The translations under genes and the position numbers were made by a program. From Olivibacter sitiensis DSM 17696 (GTDB lineage Bacteria > Bacteroidota > Bacteroidia > Sphingobacteriales > Sphingobacteriaceae), in assembly GCF_000427965.1 (NCBI RefSeq), contig NZ_ATZA01000046.1, positions 1 to 47,867 of the forward strand: 47,867 bases of DNA, written 5' to 3'. Below, piece after piece: positions 35,860 to 44,640 of this stretch. The notes beneath the pieces are model-generated. The model was not told the DNA's origin, did no database searches, and was given only the letters and a program-made list of their open reading frames with translations. The number at the start of each line of letters is the position of its first letter. The first letter of the stretch is position 1.

Positions 35860-35946
35860 CATCTTATCCTTTTAGGTAAGGGCGCCCACCTGTAAGGATT
35901 CTTTTCTTAATCAACAGAATCATGAGAAATCTAAACTTACACAGAA

Positions 35947-38900
35947 ATGAAGCTTTTTACAAGCGTCAGGGGGCATCTTTGTGCCTTTTTTCAGACATCA
36001 GACAAAAGACACCAGACGTCAGACTACCTGACAGCGCCATATATAAAGCAACCGGCCTTTGGCCTCTTGCACCATTTAAACCGTGCTTTGCAATGTAGAG
36101 ACGTAAGATCTTACGTCTCTACATGCTACTTAACACTGCTAGCAGTACGGGCGAAAGATTTTTCGCCCCTAATCTCGGCCTTTGGCCTTATTACCTTCTT
36201 GTTTGTGTGTCCCTGCGCCTTGCTGGCGCAGCAGTCCGAGCCATCCCGAGTACTCGGGGTGGTCACCTCGGCTGCCGATGGCAGCCCGCTGGCAGGTGTG
36301 GCCATCAGGGTAAAGGGGACAAGCAGCGGCGTACTGACCGATAAGGAGGGGAGGTTCACCATTGTCCCCACCCGAGCGACAGGTACCTTTACCATTACCT
36401 ATCTTGGCTACAAAAGCAAGGAGGCGCCATTTGACCTTGCCAGCGGCGAGCCAATCCATATCGCGCTCGACCCGCAGGACAACACCCTCGACGAGACGGT
36501 GGTGATAGGCTACGGCACCACCACGCGCAGGCTCAATACAGGCAGCGTGGCCACGGTGAGCGCCGCCGAGATAGAAACGCAGCCCGTGACCAATGTGCTG
36601 ACGGCCCTTTCGGGCAGGGCAGCAGGTGTACAGGTGCAAACGGTGAACGGACTGCCGGGTGGCAACGTAAGTGTCCGCATCAGGGGAGCCGCCTCCATTG
36701 CGGCAGGCACGGAACCGCTCTACATCATAGACGGTGTGCCATTCAACTCCAGTCCCGTCACCACCTCGCTGGCCAACCAGACGGGGGCGCAGGGCAACGT
36801 AAGCCCGCTCAACAGCCTCAATCCGGCCGATATAGCGCGCATAGAGATACTGAAGGACGCCGACGCCACGGCCATCTACGGATCGCGCGGCTCCAACGGC
36901 GTCATCATCATCACCACGAAAAAAGGCGACGCTACGGCCGGCAAGCTGAACATAAACTACTACGGCGGATGGAGCGAGGTGAGCCGCATGGCCAGCTACC
37001 TGGGGCTGGAAGATTACCTGGCCCTGCGCCGCGAGGCATTCGCCAATGACGGCGTGCAGCCCTCGGCCGATCCCACCTCGCGGCAGTATGCCCCGGATCT
37101 GCTCGTATGGGATACCACAAGGGGCATCGACTGGCAAAGGGAATTTATAGGCGGCAAGGCCGGCATGCACCAGCTGCAGGCCTCCTATCAGGGCGGTACG
37201 GCCACCACGGGCATCCTGCTCAGCGGCAATTACCGCCGCGAGGGCAGCGTGTTCCCCGGCGATTTTAGCTATACAAAGGGCGGGGGAATGCTCTCCGTAA
37301 ACCACCGGCCCGAAGGCGATAGGCTGGACCTAGGGCTATCGGTCAGTTACCTGGCCGACGGCAACGGCCTGCCCAAGGTAATCCCATCGCTCAACCTGCC
37401 GCCCAACTATCCCCTGTACGACGAAAGCGGCAACCTCAACTGGTACAGTTCAAACCCGCTGGGCGTATTGCGGCAAACGAACAATACCAATACGCACAAC
37501 CTGGTCACCAATGCCAATATCGGCTATAGGATAAACGACGATCTGACCATAAAGCTCACTGGCGGCTATACCAACTACCGGCTGGGCACGGTGAACCTCA
37601 CGCCCAGGGCATCCCTATCGCCCACCTCCACCAGCGGCAACATGAGCAACTTCGGCAATAGCACCACGCAGACGCTCACCGTAGACCCGCAGGTCAACTA
37701 CCGCTACCAAACCGGCGCCAACCGGTTCGACCTGCTGCTGGGCGCCAGCTACCAGCACATCAGGCAGGAGGGCCGTTTCATCACGGCTACCAACTATGCC
37801 AACGAGACGCTGATGGAGACTTTGGCAGGGGCGGGCAGCATCAGCGGCACCGATAGGCACGAGCCGTACAAGTATGTCTCCCTGTTCTCCAGGCTCACCT
37901 ACAACCTGGCCGACAGATACATCGTCAACGCCAGCTTCCGCCGGGACGGCTCCTCGCGCTTCGGGCCGGGCAGCCGCTTCGGCAACTTCGGCGCCGTGGG
38001 CGCCGCATGGCTGTTTACCGAGGAGAAGTGGCTGGCGCCCATCAGGGGGCTGCTCCACTTTGGCAAGCTGCGCATGAGCTACGGCATCACGGGCAACGAC
38101 AACATAGGCAATTACCGCTACCTATCTGCTTATACGGCATCTACCGTGTACAACGGTGCAGCCTCGCTCGCGCCCTATCAGATAGCCAACGATGCCTTTC
38201 GCTGGGAAACCAATAGGAAGCTGGAACTGGCATTGGAATTGGGACTCTGGCAAGATCGCCTTTCGCTGACCGCCGCACGCTATCGCAACCGCACGGACAA
38301 CATGCTGGTCACCTATCCGCTACCGGCACAGACCGGCTTCACGGGATATCAGGCCAATTTTCCTGCCGAGGTAGAAAACAAGGGCACCGAGCTGAGCCTC
38401 CGTGCCACGGTCATAAAGTCGGACAAGTTCACCTGGGACATTAACTCCAACATCAGCTTTGAATCGAGCAGGCTCAGGAGCTTCCCCAACCTGGAGGCAA
38501 CAAGCTATGCCAGCCAGTACATCGTAGGGGAAAACCTTACCGTATTGCAACGGTTGCGTTTCCTTGGCGTAGACCCGGAGACGGGCATATCCACCTATCT
38601 GGACAAGGATGGGAACGGGCTGTACAACAACCTGGACTATGAGGTGATAGGCAAGACCACGCCCGACTGGTACGGCGGCCTGGGCAATACTTTCCGCGTT
38701 GGTCAATGGCAGGCCATGGCCTTCTTCCAGTTTTCGAAGCAGTTGGCCCCTACATTGGTACTGGCTCCCGGCCCCATGAACAACTACTTTGATATCGTAC
38801 TGGAACGCTGGCAACAGCCGGGCGATATGACCGATATACAGATGGCGACCACGACCAGCGGTACCGAGCAATACAGCGCCCGCTCGCGTCTATCCCAGTC

Positions 38901-39126
38901 GGACGCCATCTGGAAAGATGCCACATACCTCCGGCTCAAGAATGTGTCTCTTTCCTATATATTGCCTGCCAGGTGGCTGTACGGCATGCAGACAAGGGTA
39001 TATGCAGAGGGGCAGAATCTCTGGACCGCTGCAGCCAATGGCCGCTGGCGCTTGGATCCCGAGACGGCCACGAGCGAGATACCGCCATACAGGACATGGG
39101 CCTTTGGCATTTCACTGACACTTTAA
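35947..39126 (+). CDS. SusC-family TonB-linked outer-membrane transporter
   Basis: Reading from ATG 35947 gives 1059 residues. A carboxypeptidase-like domain (about 105-180) with VLGVVTSAADGSPLAGVAIR, a plug with YIIDGVPFN and NPADIARIEILKDADATAIY, and a large barrel form a SusC transporter that imports oligomeric nutrients with the SusD partner encoded next. The signal peptide (FLFVCPCALLAQQ) lies about 80-100 residues in; the preceding region runs through palindromic repeats and is probably not native, and no in-frame ATG is closer. The mature part is high in G+C. Confidence 0.88.
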   Translation: MKLFTSVRGHLCAFFQTSDKRHQTSDYLTAPYIKQPAFGLLHHLNRALQCRDVRSYVSTCYLTLLAVRAKDFSPLISAFGLITFLFVCPCALLAQQSEPSRVLGVVTSAADGSPLAGVAIRVKGTSSGVLTDKEGRFTIVPTRATGTFTITYLGYKSKEAPFDLASGEPIHIALDPQDNTLDETVVIGYGTTTRRLNTGSVATVSAAEIETQPVTNVLTALSGRAAGVQVQTVNGLPGGNVSVRIRGAASIAAGTEPLYIIDGVPFNSSPVTTSLANQTGAQGNVSPLNSLNPADIARIEILKDADATAIYGSRGSNGVIIITTKKGDATAGKLNINYYGGWSEVSRMASYLGLEDYLALRREAFANDGVQPSADPTSRQYAPDLLVWDTTRGIDWQREFIGGKAGMHQLQASYQGGTATTGILLSGNYRREGSVFPGDFSYTKGGGMLSVNHRPEGDRLDLGLSVSYLADGNGLPKVIPSLNLPPNYPLYDESGNLNWYSSNPLGVLRQTNNTNTHNLVTNANIGYRINDDLTIKLTGGYTNYRLGTVNLTPRASLSPTSTSGNMSNFGNSTTQTLTVDPQVNYRYQTGANRFDLLLGASYQHIRQEGRFITATNYANETLMETLAGAGSISGTDRHEPYKYVSLFSRLTYNLADRYIVNASFRRDGSSRFGPGSRFGNFGAVGAAWLFTEEKWLAPIRGLLHFGKLRMSYGITGNDNIGNYRYLSAYTASTVYNGAASLAPYQIANDAFRWETNRKLELALELGLWQDRLSLTAARYRNRTDNMLVTYPLPAQTGFTGYQANFPAEVENKGTELSLRATVIKSDKFTWDINSNISFESSRLRSFPNLEATSYASQYIVGENLTVLQRLRFLGVDPETGISTYLDKDGNGLYNNLDYEVIGKTTPDWYGGLGNTFRVGQWQAMAFFQFSKQLAPTLVLAPGPMNNYFDIVLERWQQPGDMTDIQMATTTSGTEQYSARSRLSQSDAIWKDATYLRLKNVSLSYILPARWLYGMQTRVYAEGQNLWTAAANGRWRLDPETATSEIPPYRTWAFGISLTL
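36094..36123. repeat. GTAGAGACG-type palindrome, copy 2
   Basis: This is a perfect 30-base palindrome with arms TGTAGAGACGTAAGA and TCTTACGTCTCTACA. It keeps the GTAGAGACG/CGTCTCTAC stem of the copy at 34763 but has GTAA/TTAC where that one has GCAA/TTGC. Confidence 0.8.
36149..36168. repeat. GGGCGAAA-type palindrome
   Basis: GGGCGAAA (36149-36156) and TTTCGCCC (36161-36168) pair around four bases. It is a second type of dispersed-looking palindrome inside the predicted SusC 5' region. Confidence 0.6.
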
Positions 39127-39140
39127 GCACACATGACGAC

Positions 39141-40502
39141 ATGAAAAAGCATTACTTACAACTAATAGCCACAGCTGGCCTATTGCTGTGCCTGTCCTGC
39201 GAATCGATGATCGCGATCGAAGATTCCAAGACCCTGATGAGCAGGGATAGGGTACTGGCCAGCGACAGTGCGGCAAACGCGCTTGTATCCAACATATACG
39301 TACAGATAGCCGGAGTAGGGGGCCTGGAGGCCAATTTGGTGCCATACAATGCCTTGTACACCGATGAGGCCTTGCCCTCGCCCAATAACCAAAGCGTCAT
39401 AGACTATTATAACAATGCCTTTACGGCAGACCATATCGGCTTTGTGAACGTGTGGGGCAAGTGCTACCGGGCCATCTACATGGCCAATGAACTGCTCGAA
39501 GGTTTGCCCGGTGCCATGGGGATCTCGGCATCGGCGAGACAACAACTCTTGGGGGAGGCCTACTTCCTGAGGGCATTTTCCTACTTCTACCTCACGCAAC
39601 TGTTCGGTGATGTCCCCTTGGTACTCGTTACTGATCTGGACATTTCGGCAGGCTTGCCAAGGAGCAGCGCGGAAGCGGTGTTCCGGCAAATGGCGAACGA
39701 CCTGGCGGCAAGCAGGGAACTGCTTTCCGTTAGTTATCCCGGCTATTTGCGCACGCGGGCCAATCGTCATACGGCCACGGCCATGCTTGCCCGTATCTAT
39801 CTCTATCGGCAACAATGGGCAGAAGCAGAGGCAGCCGCCTCCGAGGTCATCGATTCCGATATGTATACGCCGCTTAGCTCGCCCGAGCTGACCTTCAGAA
39901 GAGGAAGTACCGAGGCTATACTGCAGGCTCATCAAGTACAGGGCTATGTGAATTATGCCGCTTCATTTGTCCCTGCAGCCGGTATACCGAGTTATATCAT
40001 CTCACCGGATTTACTGGAGGCCTTTGATGAGGCCGACCTGCGCAAACGGGAATGGATAGGGGCCATACAGGTGGCAGGCGTCGATTACCCTTACTTCAAC
40101 AAATATCGGAACAGGGTAACCGCCTCCGGCATTGGGGCAGAGGATGCCATGCTGCTGAGGGTGGCCGAGCAATACCTGATACGGGCGGAGGCCCGAGCCA
40201 TGCAGGACAAGCTGGCATTGGCAGTGGACGATCTGAACAGCTTGCGCCAACGAGCGGGCATCGCGCCCTTGGAAGACCTGGGCAAAGAAGAACTGTTGTC
40301 TGCCATTGTGGAGGAGCGGCAACGGGAACTCTTTGCCGAGTGGGGGCATCGCTTCTTCGATCTCAAACGATGGGGCATCGTAGACGAGGTATTGGGTGTC
40401 AATAAGCATAATTGGAGTCAAGAAGCAATGCTTTACCCCATCCCCAAGTCGGAAATGGAAAAGAATCCGGCCTTGACGCCCAATGCGTCCAATACATACT
40501 AA
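39141..40502 (+). CDS. SusD/RagB-family nutrient-binding lipoprotein
   Basis: From ATG 39141 the protein has 453 residues and a lipoprotein signal ending LCLSCE. It shows the SusD pattern: an N-terminal helix-rich region with RDRVLASDSAANALVSNIYV, ARQQLLGEAYFLRAFSYFYL and YFYLTQLFGDVPLV, and the C-terminal RAEARAMQ, DLNSLRQRAGI and EERQRELFAEWGHRFFDLKR. It caps the SusC transporter at the cell surface. It starts 14 bases after susC. Confidence 0.93.
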   Translation: MKKHYLQLIATAGLLLCLSCESMIAIEDSKTLMSRDRVLASDSAANALVSNIYVQIAGVGGLEANLVPYNALYTDEALPSPNNQSVIDYYNNAFTADHIGFVNVWGKCYRAIYMANELLEGLPGAMGISASARQQLLGEAYFLRAFSYFYLTQLFGDVPLVLVTDLDISAGLPRSSAEAVFRQMANDLAASRELLSVSYPGYLRTRANRHTATAMLARIYLYRQQWAEAEAAASEVIDSDMYTPLSSPELTFRRGSTEAILQAHQVQGYVNYAASFVPAAGIPSYIISPDLLEAFDEADLRKREWIGAIQVAGVDYPYFNKYRNRVTASGIGAEDAMLLRVAEQYLIRAEARAMQDKLALAVDDLNSLRQRAGIAPLEDLGKEELLSAIVEERQRELFAEWGHRFFDLKRWGIVDEVLGVNKHNWSQEAMLYPIPKSEMEKNPALTPNASNTY

Positions 40503-40513
40503 AACTAAGAAGA

Positions 40514-41842
40514 ATGAAAAGATTATTTGCATTATATGTTTTGCTGCTGATGGCCTTATGGTCATCCGCGCAAGTAAAAAAACACGAAAACAGCATCGGC
40601 ATCGGGCAAAAGATTCCCGATGTTCTACTCGAAAACCTATTGAACGGCAAGCTTTCGGGCAGATCCTTGGAAGAGCTTCGTAGAAACAAAATACTGATCA
40701 TTGATTTTTGGGCCACCTGGTGCAAGCCCTGTGTGGAGGCATTGCCGAGGCTCGATAGCCTGCAGCAAGCCTTTGGGGATAAGGTACTGATACTCGCCGT
40801 GAGCCATGAGAGCGAAGCTGTGCTAAGGGGCTTTTTCGAACGGAAAAAGCTCAATCCCTCAATTCCGATACTGTTTTCGGACACTTTGTTCAGTACTTGG
40901 TTTCCGCATAGGCTGTTGCCCCATAGTGTTTGGATAGATAGAGAAGGAATGGTTAGAGTGGAGACTGGGGAGGGCGAAATTAACGGAGAAAACTTCAGAT
41001 TGGCAGTCTCAAATGGTGAATTTCCTAGCCTCAACAAAAATGATGATGTCAGTTTTGAAGCAAATAGTGGATTAAAGATAGATGAAAATACCTTAATCTC
41101 TGTTAATTTTAAAAAGGCTAACTTACATGTGCCGACAATGATTACTATGAGGGATAGTGCTGGAACGAACAGATTAGATACTGTGTTTAGGTATTTTTCT
41201 ACTAATCAGCCAATTCTGAAATTATTCTACTCAGCATTTTCAAATGGCAAATCATTTCCAAATTACAATTTAATTAAATTCGACGATGTCAAGGATTCAA
41301 GTAAGTACTTTCCTCCGAACATTGTTGATAGTTTAAAGGGCAGACTATCAATTGATGATATAAAGGACTGGTATTTGCATAATTCATATTGCTTTGAGTT
41401 ACGGCATGATAAGGGACTTCCAAAGGAGGTTTTCTTTTCGAATATGTTTAGGATATTAAATACCCTTTTTGATGTTGAAGCATCTGTGGAATTTCAGGAT
41501 CAAGATTGCTTTGTGTTGAAATTGGTAGATCCATCGAGAGTTCCTAGGTCAAGTGGCAAAACTCCATATTCATCGTGGACTAACGAGGGGCCAACCTTAC
41601 ATCGATTTCAAGATCAGAGATTTAGCATCCTAGTAGATCAACTTAATACAACTATGTTTAACTTGCCAGTTTATGATGAAACAGGTATAGGCTACCCAAT
41701 AGATATAACATTAAACTTGAATTTTAACGGCAGCCATCATTATGATACGGAATATCTGAAGAGAATTTTTTGGGATTACGGTATCGAAATGGTTAGGGAA
41801 AAACGAAAATTAAAAGTTTTGGTAATCCGAAATAGATGTTGA
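40514..41842 (+). CDS. TlpA-like thioredoxin protein with C-terminal DUF3738-like region
   Basis: From ATG 40514 the protein has 442 residues. A signal peptide ends WSSAQ. A TlpA/AhpC thioredoxin domain (about 25-165) has the active site Cys70-Lys-Pro-Cys73. The C-terminal part (about 330-442; FSILVDQLNTTMFNLPVYDE and TGIGYPIDITLNL) resembles DUF3738. The gene follows susD closely and belongs to that operon. Base composition drops sharply near 40980, suggesting two origins. Redox work in the periplasm is likely; the partner is unknown. Confidence 0.8.
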   Translation: MKRLFALYVLLLMALWSSAQVKKHENSIGIGQKIPDVLLENLLNGKLSGRSLEELRRNKILIIDFWATWCKPCVEALPRLDSLQQAFGDKVLILAVSHESEAVLRGFFERKKLNPSIPILFSDTLFSTWFPHRLLPHSVWIDREGMVRVETGEGEINGENFRLAVSNGEFPSLNKNDDVSFEANSGLKIDENTLISVNFKKANLHVPTMITMRDSAGTNRLDTVFRYFSTNQPILKLFYSAFSNGKSFPNYNLIKFDDVKDSSKYFPPNIVDSLKGRLSIDDIKDWYLHNSYCFELRHDKGLPKEVFFSNMFRILNTLFDVEASVEFQDQDCFVLKLVDPSRVPRSSGKTPYSSWTNEGPTLHRFQDQRFSILVDQLNTTMFNLPVYDETGIGYPIDITLNLNFNGSHHYDTEYLKRIFWDYGIEMVREKRKLKVLVIRNRC

Positions 41843-41898
41843 TCTACTTCAACAGTAAGTTGTATTTACAATGGTTTCAAAAGATGTCTCAGCAAAAC

Positions 41899-41935
41899 AG
41901 AGCGGTGAGAAAACATCAAATTTTCTCACCGCTCT
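41899..41935. terminator. Bidirectional terminator
   Basis: AGAGCGGTGAGAAAA (41899-41913) and TTTTCTCACCGCTCT (41921-41935) form a perfect 15-bp stem with a 7-base loop between converging operons. Confidence 0.85.
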
Positions 41936-41957
41936 CTCTTCAAGGTCTGAGTTGTGT

Positions 41958-42257
41958 CTAAAAAGTTGATCGCTCAATAGTTTCGCCTGGGATAGGATTT
42001 CCCAATGCGTCTTGCGCTTGTGCACAGCTGAAACCTGCTCCTCCACAGCTATAAGTCGCTTCGATTTGAGCTCGGGTCTGATTTTCGACCAAGATATACT
42101 CATTTGTACCTGGGGTTCTGACCTGCCAGTTGTAGGAATCCTCTTGGGCTACCTTTTTGTTGAGCATCATTTTGGCATGTAGTGCTTTTCCAAAGCTGAG
42201 GGTCAATGCCAGGGCCATGCAGCCCGTTCCGATGAATTTAATTGTTTTTGTTCTCAT
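41958..42257 (-). CDS. DUF6520-family secreted peptide/protein
   Basis: This 99-residue protein has a signal peptide (ALALTLSFGKALHA) and a short exported part with YSCGGAGFSCAQAQ holding two cysteines near the end. It fits DUF6520, a small Bacteroidota family of unknown role often found beside MauE/TlpA-type genes. It is last in a minus-strand group with the MauE-like protein. The two cysteines could form a disulfide. Confidence 0.72.
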   Translation of the reverse strand: MRTKTIKFIGTGCMALALTLSFGKALHAKMMLNKKVAQEDSYNWQVRTPGTNEYILVENQTRAQIEATYSCGGAGFSCAQAQDALGNPIPGETIERSTF

Positions 42258-42293
42258 TTTTGATAAATAATAATGGTTTGAAATTTATTGTTT

Positions 42294-42812
42294 TTATGAG
42301 GTTTCCGTGTTGGGGATATGGCGATGTAGCTTTAGGCCGCAATAGGCCAGCAGCATGAGAATGATATTGATAACCAGTTGCCAAGCCCAGGATATGCCGT
42401 TTGCCAATCCGGCGCAGGTGCACGGTAGGGAATAGGGAGACAATAACATGTAAACGATATATATGGAGAAAGTGCCGAATAGTACCAAGCTGGCTAAAAC
42501 GCCCCACCATCTTGTCACATGGTTTACAAAAAGCAGGCTAAGGATAAGCAGGCAGGAAGCGGGAACCGCCCAGGAGATATATTCGGCATAGTCCTTCATC
42601 AAGGGCATGGGCGATAGTTCCATTTGAAAAATGAATTTTTCGTGTTCTATCAACTTGCTTGCTAGGATAAATCCCAAAACGGCAACTAAGGCAACGGTAA
42701 TCAGGTAATAAACGATCAAGCTATTTTTCCTGCTTAGTCTATCGCGCCAGGCATTTTCGCTAACTATCAGATGTACCATGGTTTTCATATCCATCACTAA
42801 TGGGGTTTTCAT
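42294..42812 (-). CDS. MauE/DoxX-family redox-associated membrane protein
   Basis: This 172-residue protein has four membrane helices and the typical SPYSLPCTCAG segment after the third, with two cysteines one residue apart. MauE/DoxX-like proteins help thiol-disulfide exchange across the inner membrane. Several ATGs near the start (42812, 42794, 42788) are possible. It lies 36 bases upstream of the DUF6520 gene and downstream of the AraC gene. Confidence 0.8.
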   Translation of the reverse strand: MKTPLVMDMKTMVHLIVSENAWRDRLSRKNSLIVYYLITVALVAVLGFILASKLIEHEKFIFQMELSPMPLMKDYAEYISWAVPASCLLILSLLFVNHVTRWWGVLASLVLFGTFSIYIVYMLLSPYSLPCTCAGLANGISWAWQLVINIILMLLAYCGLKLHRHIPNTETS

Positions 42813-42878
42813 TCTTTCCTCTCTAGAAAAGCAAAATTAACCCCTGGTTTCCATTTGTGGCATGTCCCTATGTATACT

Positions 42879-43910
42879 CTATATGTCCTTATGTACACGT
42901 TTGGCAGTGGGAGCCTCCGCCATAGTTTGCGCTGCCCTGGGGTACGTGCCGTAGTAGGCATGGAACTGCTTGGCAAAACTGGCATAGTCGCCATAGTGCA
43001 GTCGGATTGCTACCTCCGTGGCGGGCAGCTTTTGCTCCCGTAAGAGGACAAGCGCAAGTTGCATGCGCAGGCCATGTATATAGTCGCGGATGCCCATGTG
43101 TACGTGGCGCTTGAACAACAGGTACAGGCCTTGTCTGCTATAGCCAAAACGCTCGCCCAGTTGTACCGCATTGGGCACTTCGCCGCTGGCTATTTGCTTG
43201 TTGACAAAGGCAGTGATGCGCTTGAAGTGAGGTGGATAGCTTGCTTCTTGTACTTGGGTGCTTGTTCTTGCCTCGTTAAGGTGCCGGTCTATGAGCCGTA
43301 CCAGTGGCTCCTCTACCCCTGTATCCAGGGCCAGGCCCGAGAGGCTCTCCAAGTGCAGGAAATCGTGGATGGCCTTTTCCATTTCCGTGCAAAGTGTATT
43401 GGTATTGCCGCCGATGCACTGTGCCTGCCTACTGATGAGTGCCTCAATTTGCCAACCCAGACCTGTCAGGCTGCCATGGCGGTAGCGCGCCAGCCACGAG
43501 GCCCGCAGTGCAAAGAACAGTAAGCGATGGGTTCCCTTGCCCAGGCGCAGGACATAGGGCGCAGGTGGGCTATAGGGCAGCTGGTATTCACCTGCTGCCA
43601 GTTCCAGCACTGAAGTGCGATTCGGGGTATATACATGGCTCTGGCCCTCCAGCTGGCACAGCATGTATAGGTCATGCGTCTCGCACTGGAAGGGCAGGCT
43701 GATGGGCTTGCCACAGCGCGCCTCTATGTAGCAGGCATACACGCGCTGGGCATCCACGTCCTGCCAAACGAGCTGGAAATCGTGGTGCCTGTAGTGCAGC
43801 ACGCGCTGCATCACTTCCGGCACCTGTGCCACCCAGCCCGGTGGCAGGCCTTCCTCCAGGCGCACCGCCGGGTATGCCTCGGCAATATGTAGGGTGATAG
43901 GGTATCTCAT
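42879..43910 (-). CDS. AraC-family transcriptional regulator
   Basis: This 343-residue protein has a long N-terminal sensing region without a recognisable fold (about 1-230) and a C-terminal double helix-turn-helix (about 240-330: GEVPNAVQLGERFGYSRQGL, GIRDYIHGLRMQLALVLL, ATEVAIRLHYGDYASFAKQF). It probably controls the adjacent redox and small-protein genes. Its inducer is unknown. The base composition is clearly more G+C-rich than the bacteriocin-like genes nearby. Confidence 0.9.
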   Translation of the reverse strand: MRYPITLHIAEAYPAVRLEEGLPPGWVAQVPEVMQRVLHYRHHDFQLVWQDVDAQRVYACYIEARCGKPISLPFQCETHDLYMLCQLEGQSHVYTPNRTSVLELAAGEYQLPYSPPAPYVLRLGKGTHRLLFFALRASWLARYRHGSLTGLGWQIEALISRQAQCIGGNTNTLCTEMEKAIHDFLHLESLSGLALDTGVEEPLVRLIDRHLNEARTSTQVQEASYPPHFKRITAFVNKQIASGEVPNAVQLGERFGYSRQGLYLLFKRHVHMGIRDYIHGLRMQLALVLLREQKLPATEVAIRLHYGDYASFAKQFHAYYGTYPRAAQTMAEAPTAKRVHKDI

Positions 43911-43951
43911 TTATATAGTTGAAAGACTGAAGGCCTAAAACTTGTACCATT

Positions 43952-44009
43952 CTCACAACCCACAACTGACAACTCACAACTGACAACTCACAACTGACAA
44001 CTCACAACT
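43952..44009. repeat. 14-bp tandem repeat (CTGACAACTCACAA)
   Basis: At least three perfect units of CTGACAACTCACAA plus partial units lie just past the stop of the thioredoxin-like gene. The motif CTCACAAC is shared with the repeats around the S23-type cassette at 20.4-20.9 kb. Confidence 0.85.
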
Positions 44010-44016
44010 AAAAAAG

Positions 44017-44535
44017 TCAACGGTCCAAATGCGCCAGTATGGCCTCTATCTTGGTCTGTCCGCTGTACTTCTTTTGTAGCCTGCCATCTGCACCATAGAT
44101 GATGATAGTGGGCGTCGTAGCCGTGCCGAAGTACTGCGAAAAGGTGAAATCCCTGTCCCGTGCCAGCAGGACCTCGGGTAGCAGTACCAAGTCCATCTCC
44201 TCTTGATACTGCTGCAATCGTTCCTCGCGGGCTGGCGATACCAGTAGCAGTTGGCTGCCGGAGAAGCGCTCTATATGCGTTAGTATATCCTTCATCTCTT
44301 CCTCGCAGAAATGACAATCGGGATCCATATAGATGATGCACAGGGGCTTACCCTTGGCCACGTCCTTTTGGCTGATGGAATCGCCTTGGAGGCTATAAAA
44401 AGTGAATTCGGGCAGTTGCTGCATCTGCTGGGTCACTTGTTTTTTCTGTGCCCTGCGCTGCAAGGTGTGGTACAGTAGACTGCCCATGGCGATGGCCAGG
44501 AGTACATAAATCAGAAAGGGTAATGTCTTTTTCAT
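44017..44535 (-). CDS. Membrane-anchored thioredoxin-like protein
   Basis: This 172-residue protein has one N-terminal membrane helix (about 5-22) and a periplasmic thioredoxin fold with Cys74-His-Phe-Cys77 in DPDCHFCEE and the cis-Pro region ATTPTIIIY. C-x-x-C with His inside is typical of disulfide-forming (DsbA-like) rather than reducing enzymes. It sits on the same strand below the bacteriocin-like peptide genes, each of which has two cysteines. A maturation role is plausible but inferred. Confidence 0.82.
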   Translation of the reverse strand: MKKTLPFLIYVLLAIAMGSLLYHTLQRRAQKKQVTQQMQQLPEFTFYSLQGDSISQKDVAKGKPLCIIYMDPDCHFCEEEMKDILTHIERFSGSQLLLVSPAREERLQQYQEEMDLVLLPEVLLARDRDFTFSQYFGTATTPTIIIYGADGRLQKKYSGQTKIEAILAHLDR

Positions 44536-44640
44536 AAAGGTAAATTCATAGTGAATCTTACGTTATCAGTGATAAGTATTAAATATTCCAATGGCAAAAA
44601 CCAATGCGATTGTTAAAACTTAATGCTTATTACTTATAGC

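Noticed and set aside
36169-37305. 378-codon minus-strand ORF
   Set aside because: It lies fully inside the SusC gene on the other strand, has the composition of an antisense shadow in G+C-rich coding DNA, and shows no motif.
43952-44009. Possible CRISPR array
   Set aside because: The units are contiguous 14-mers without spacers, and no cas genes are present.
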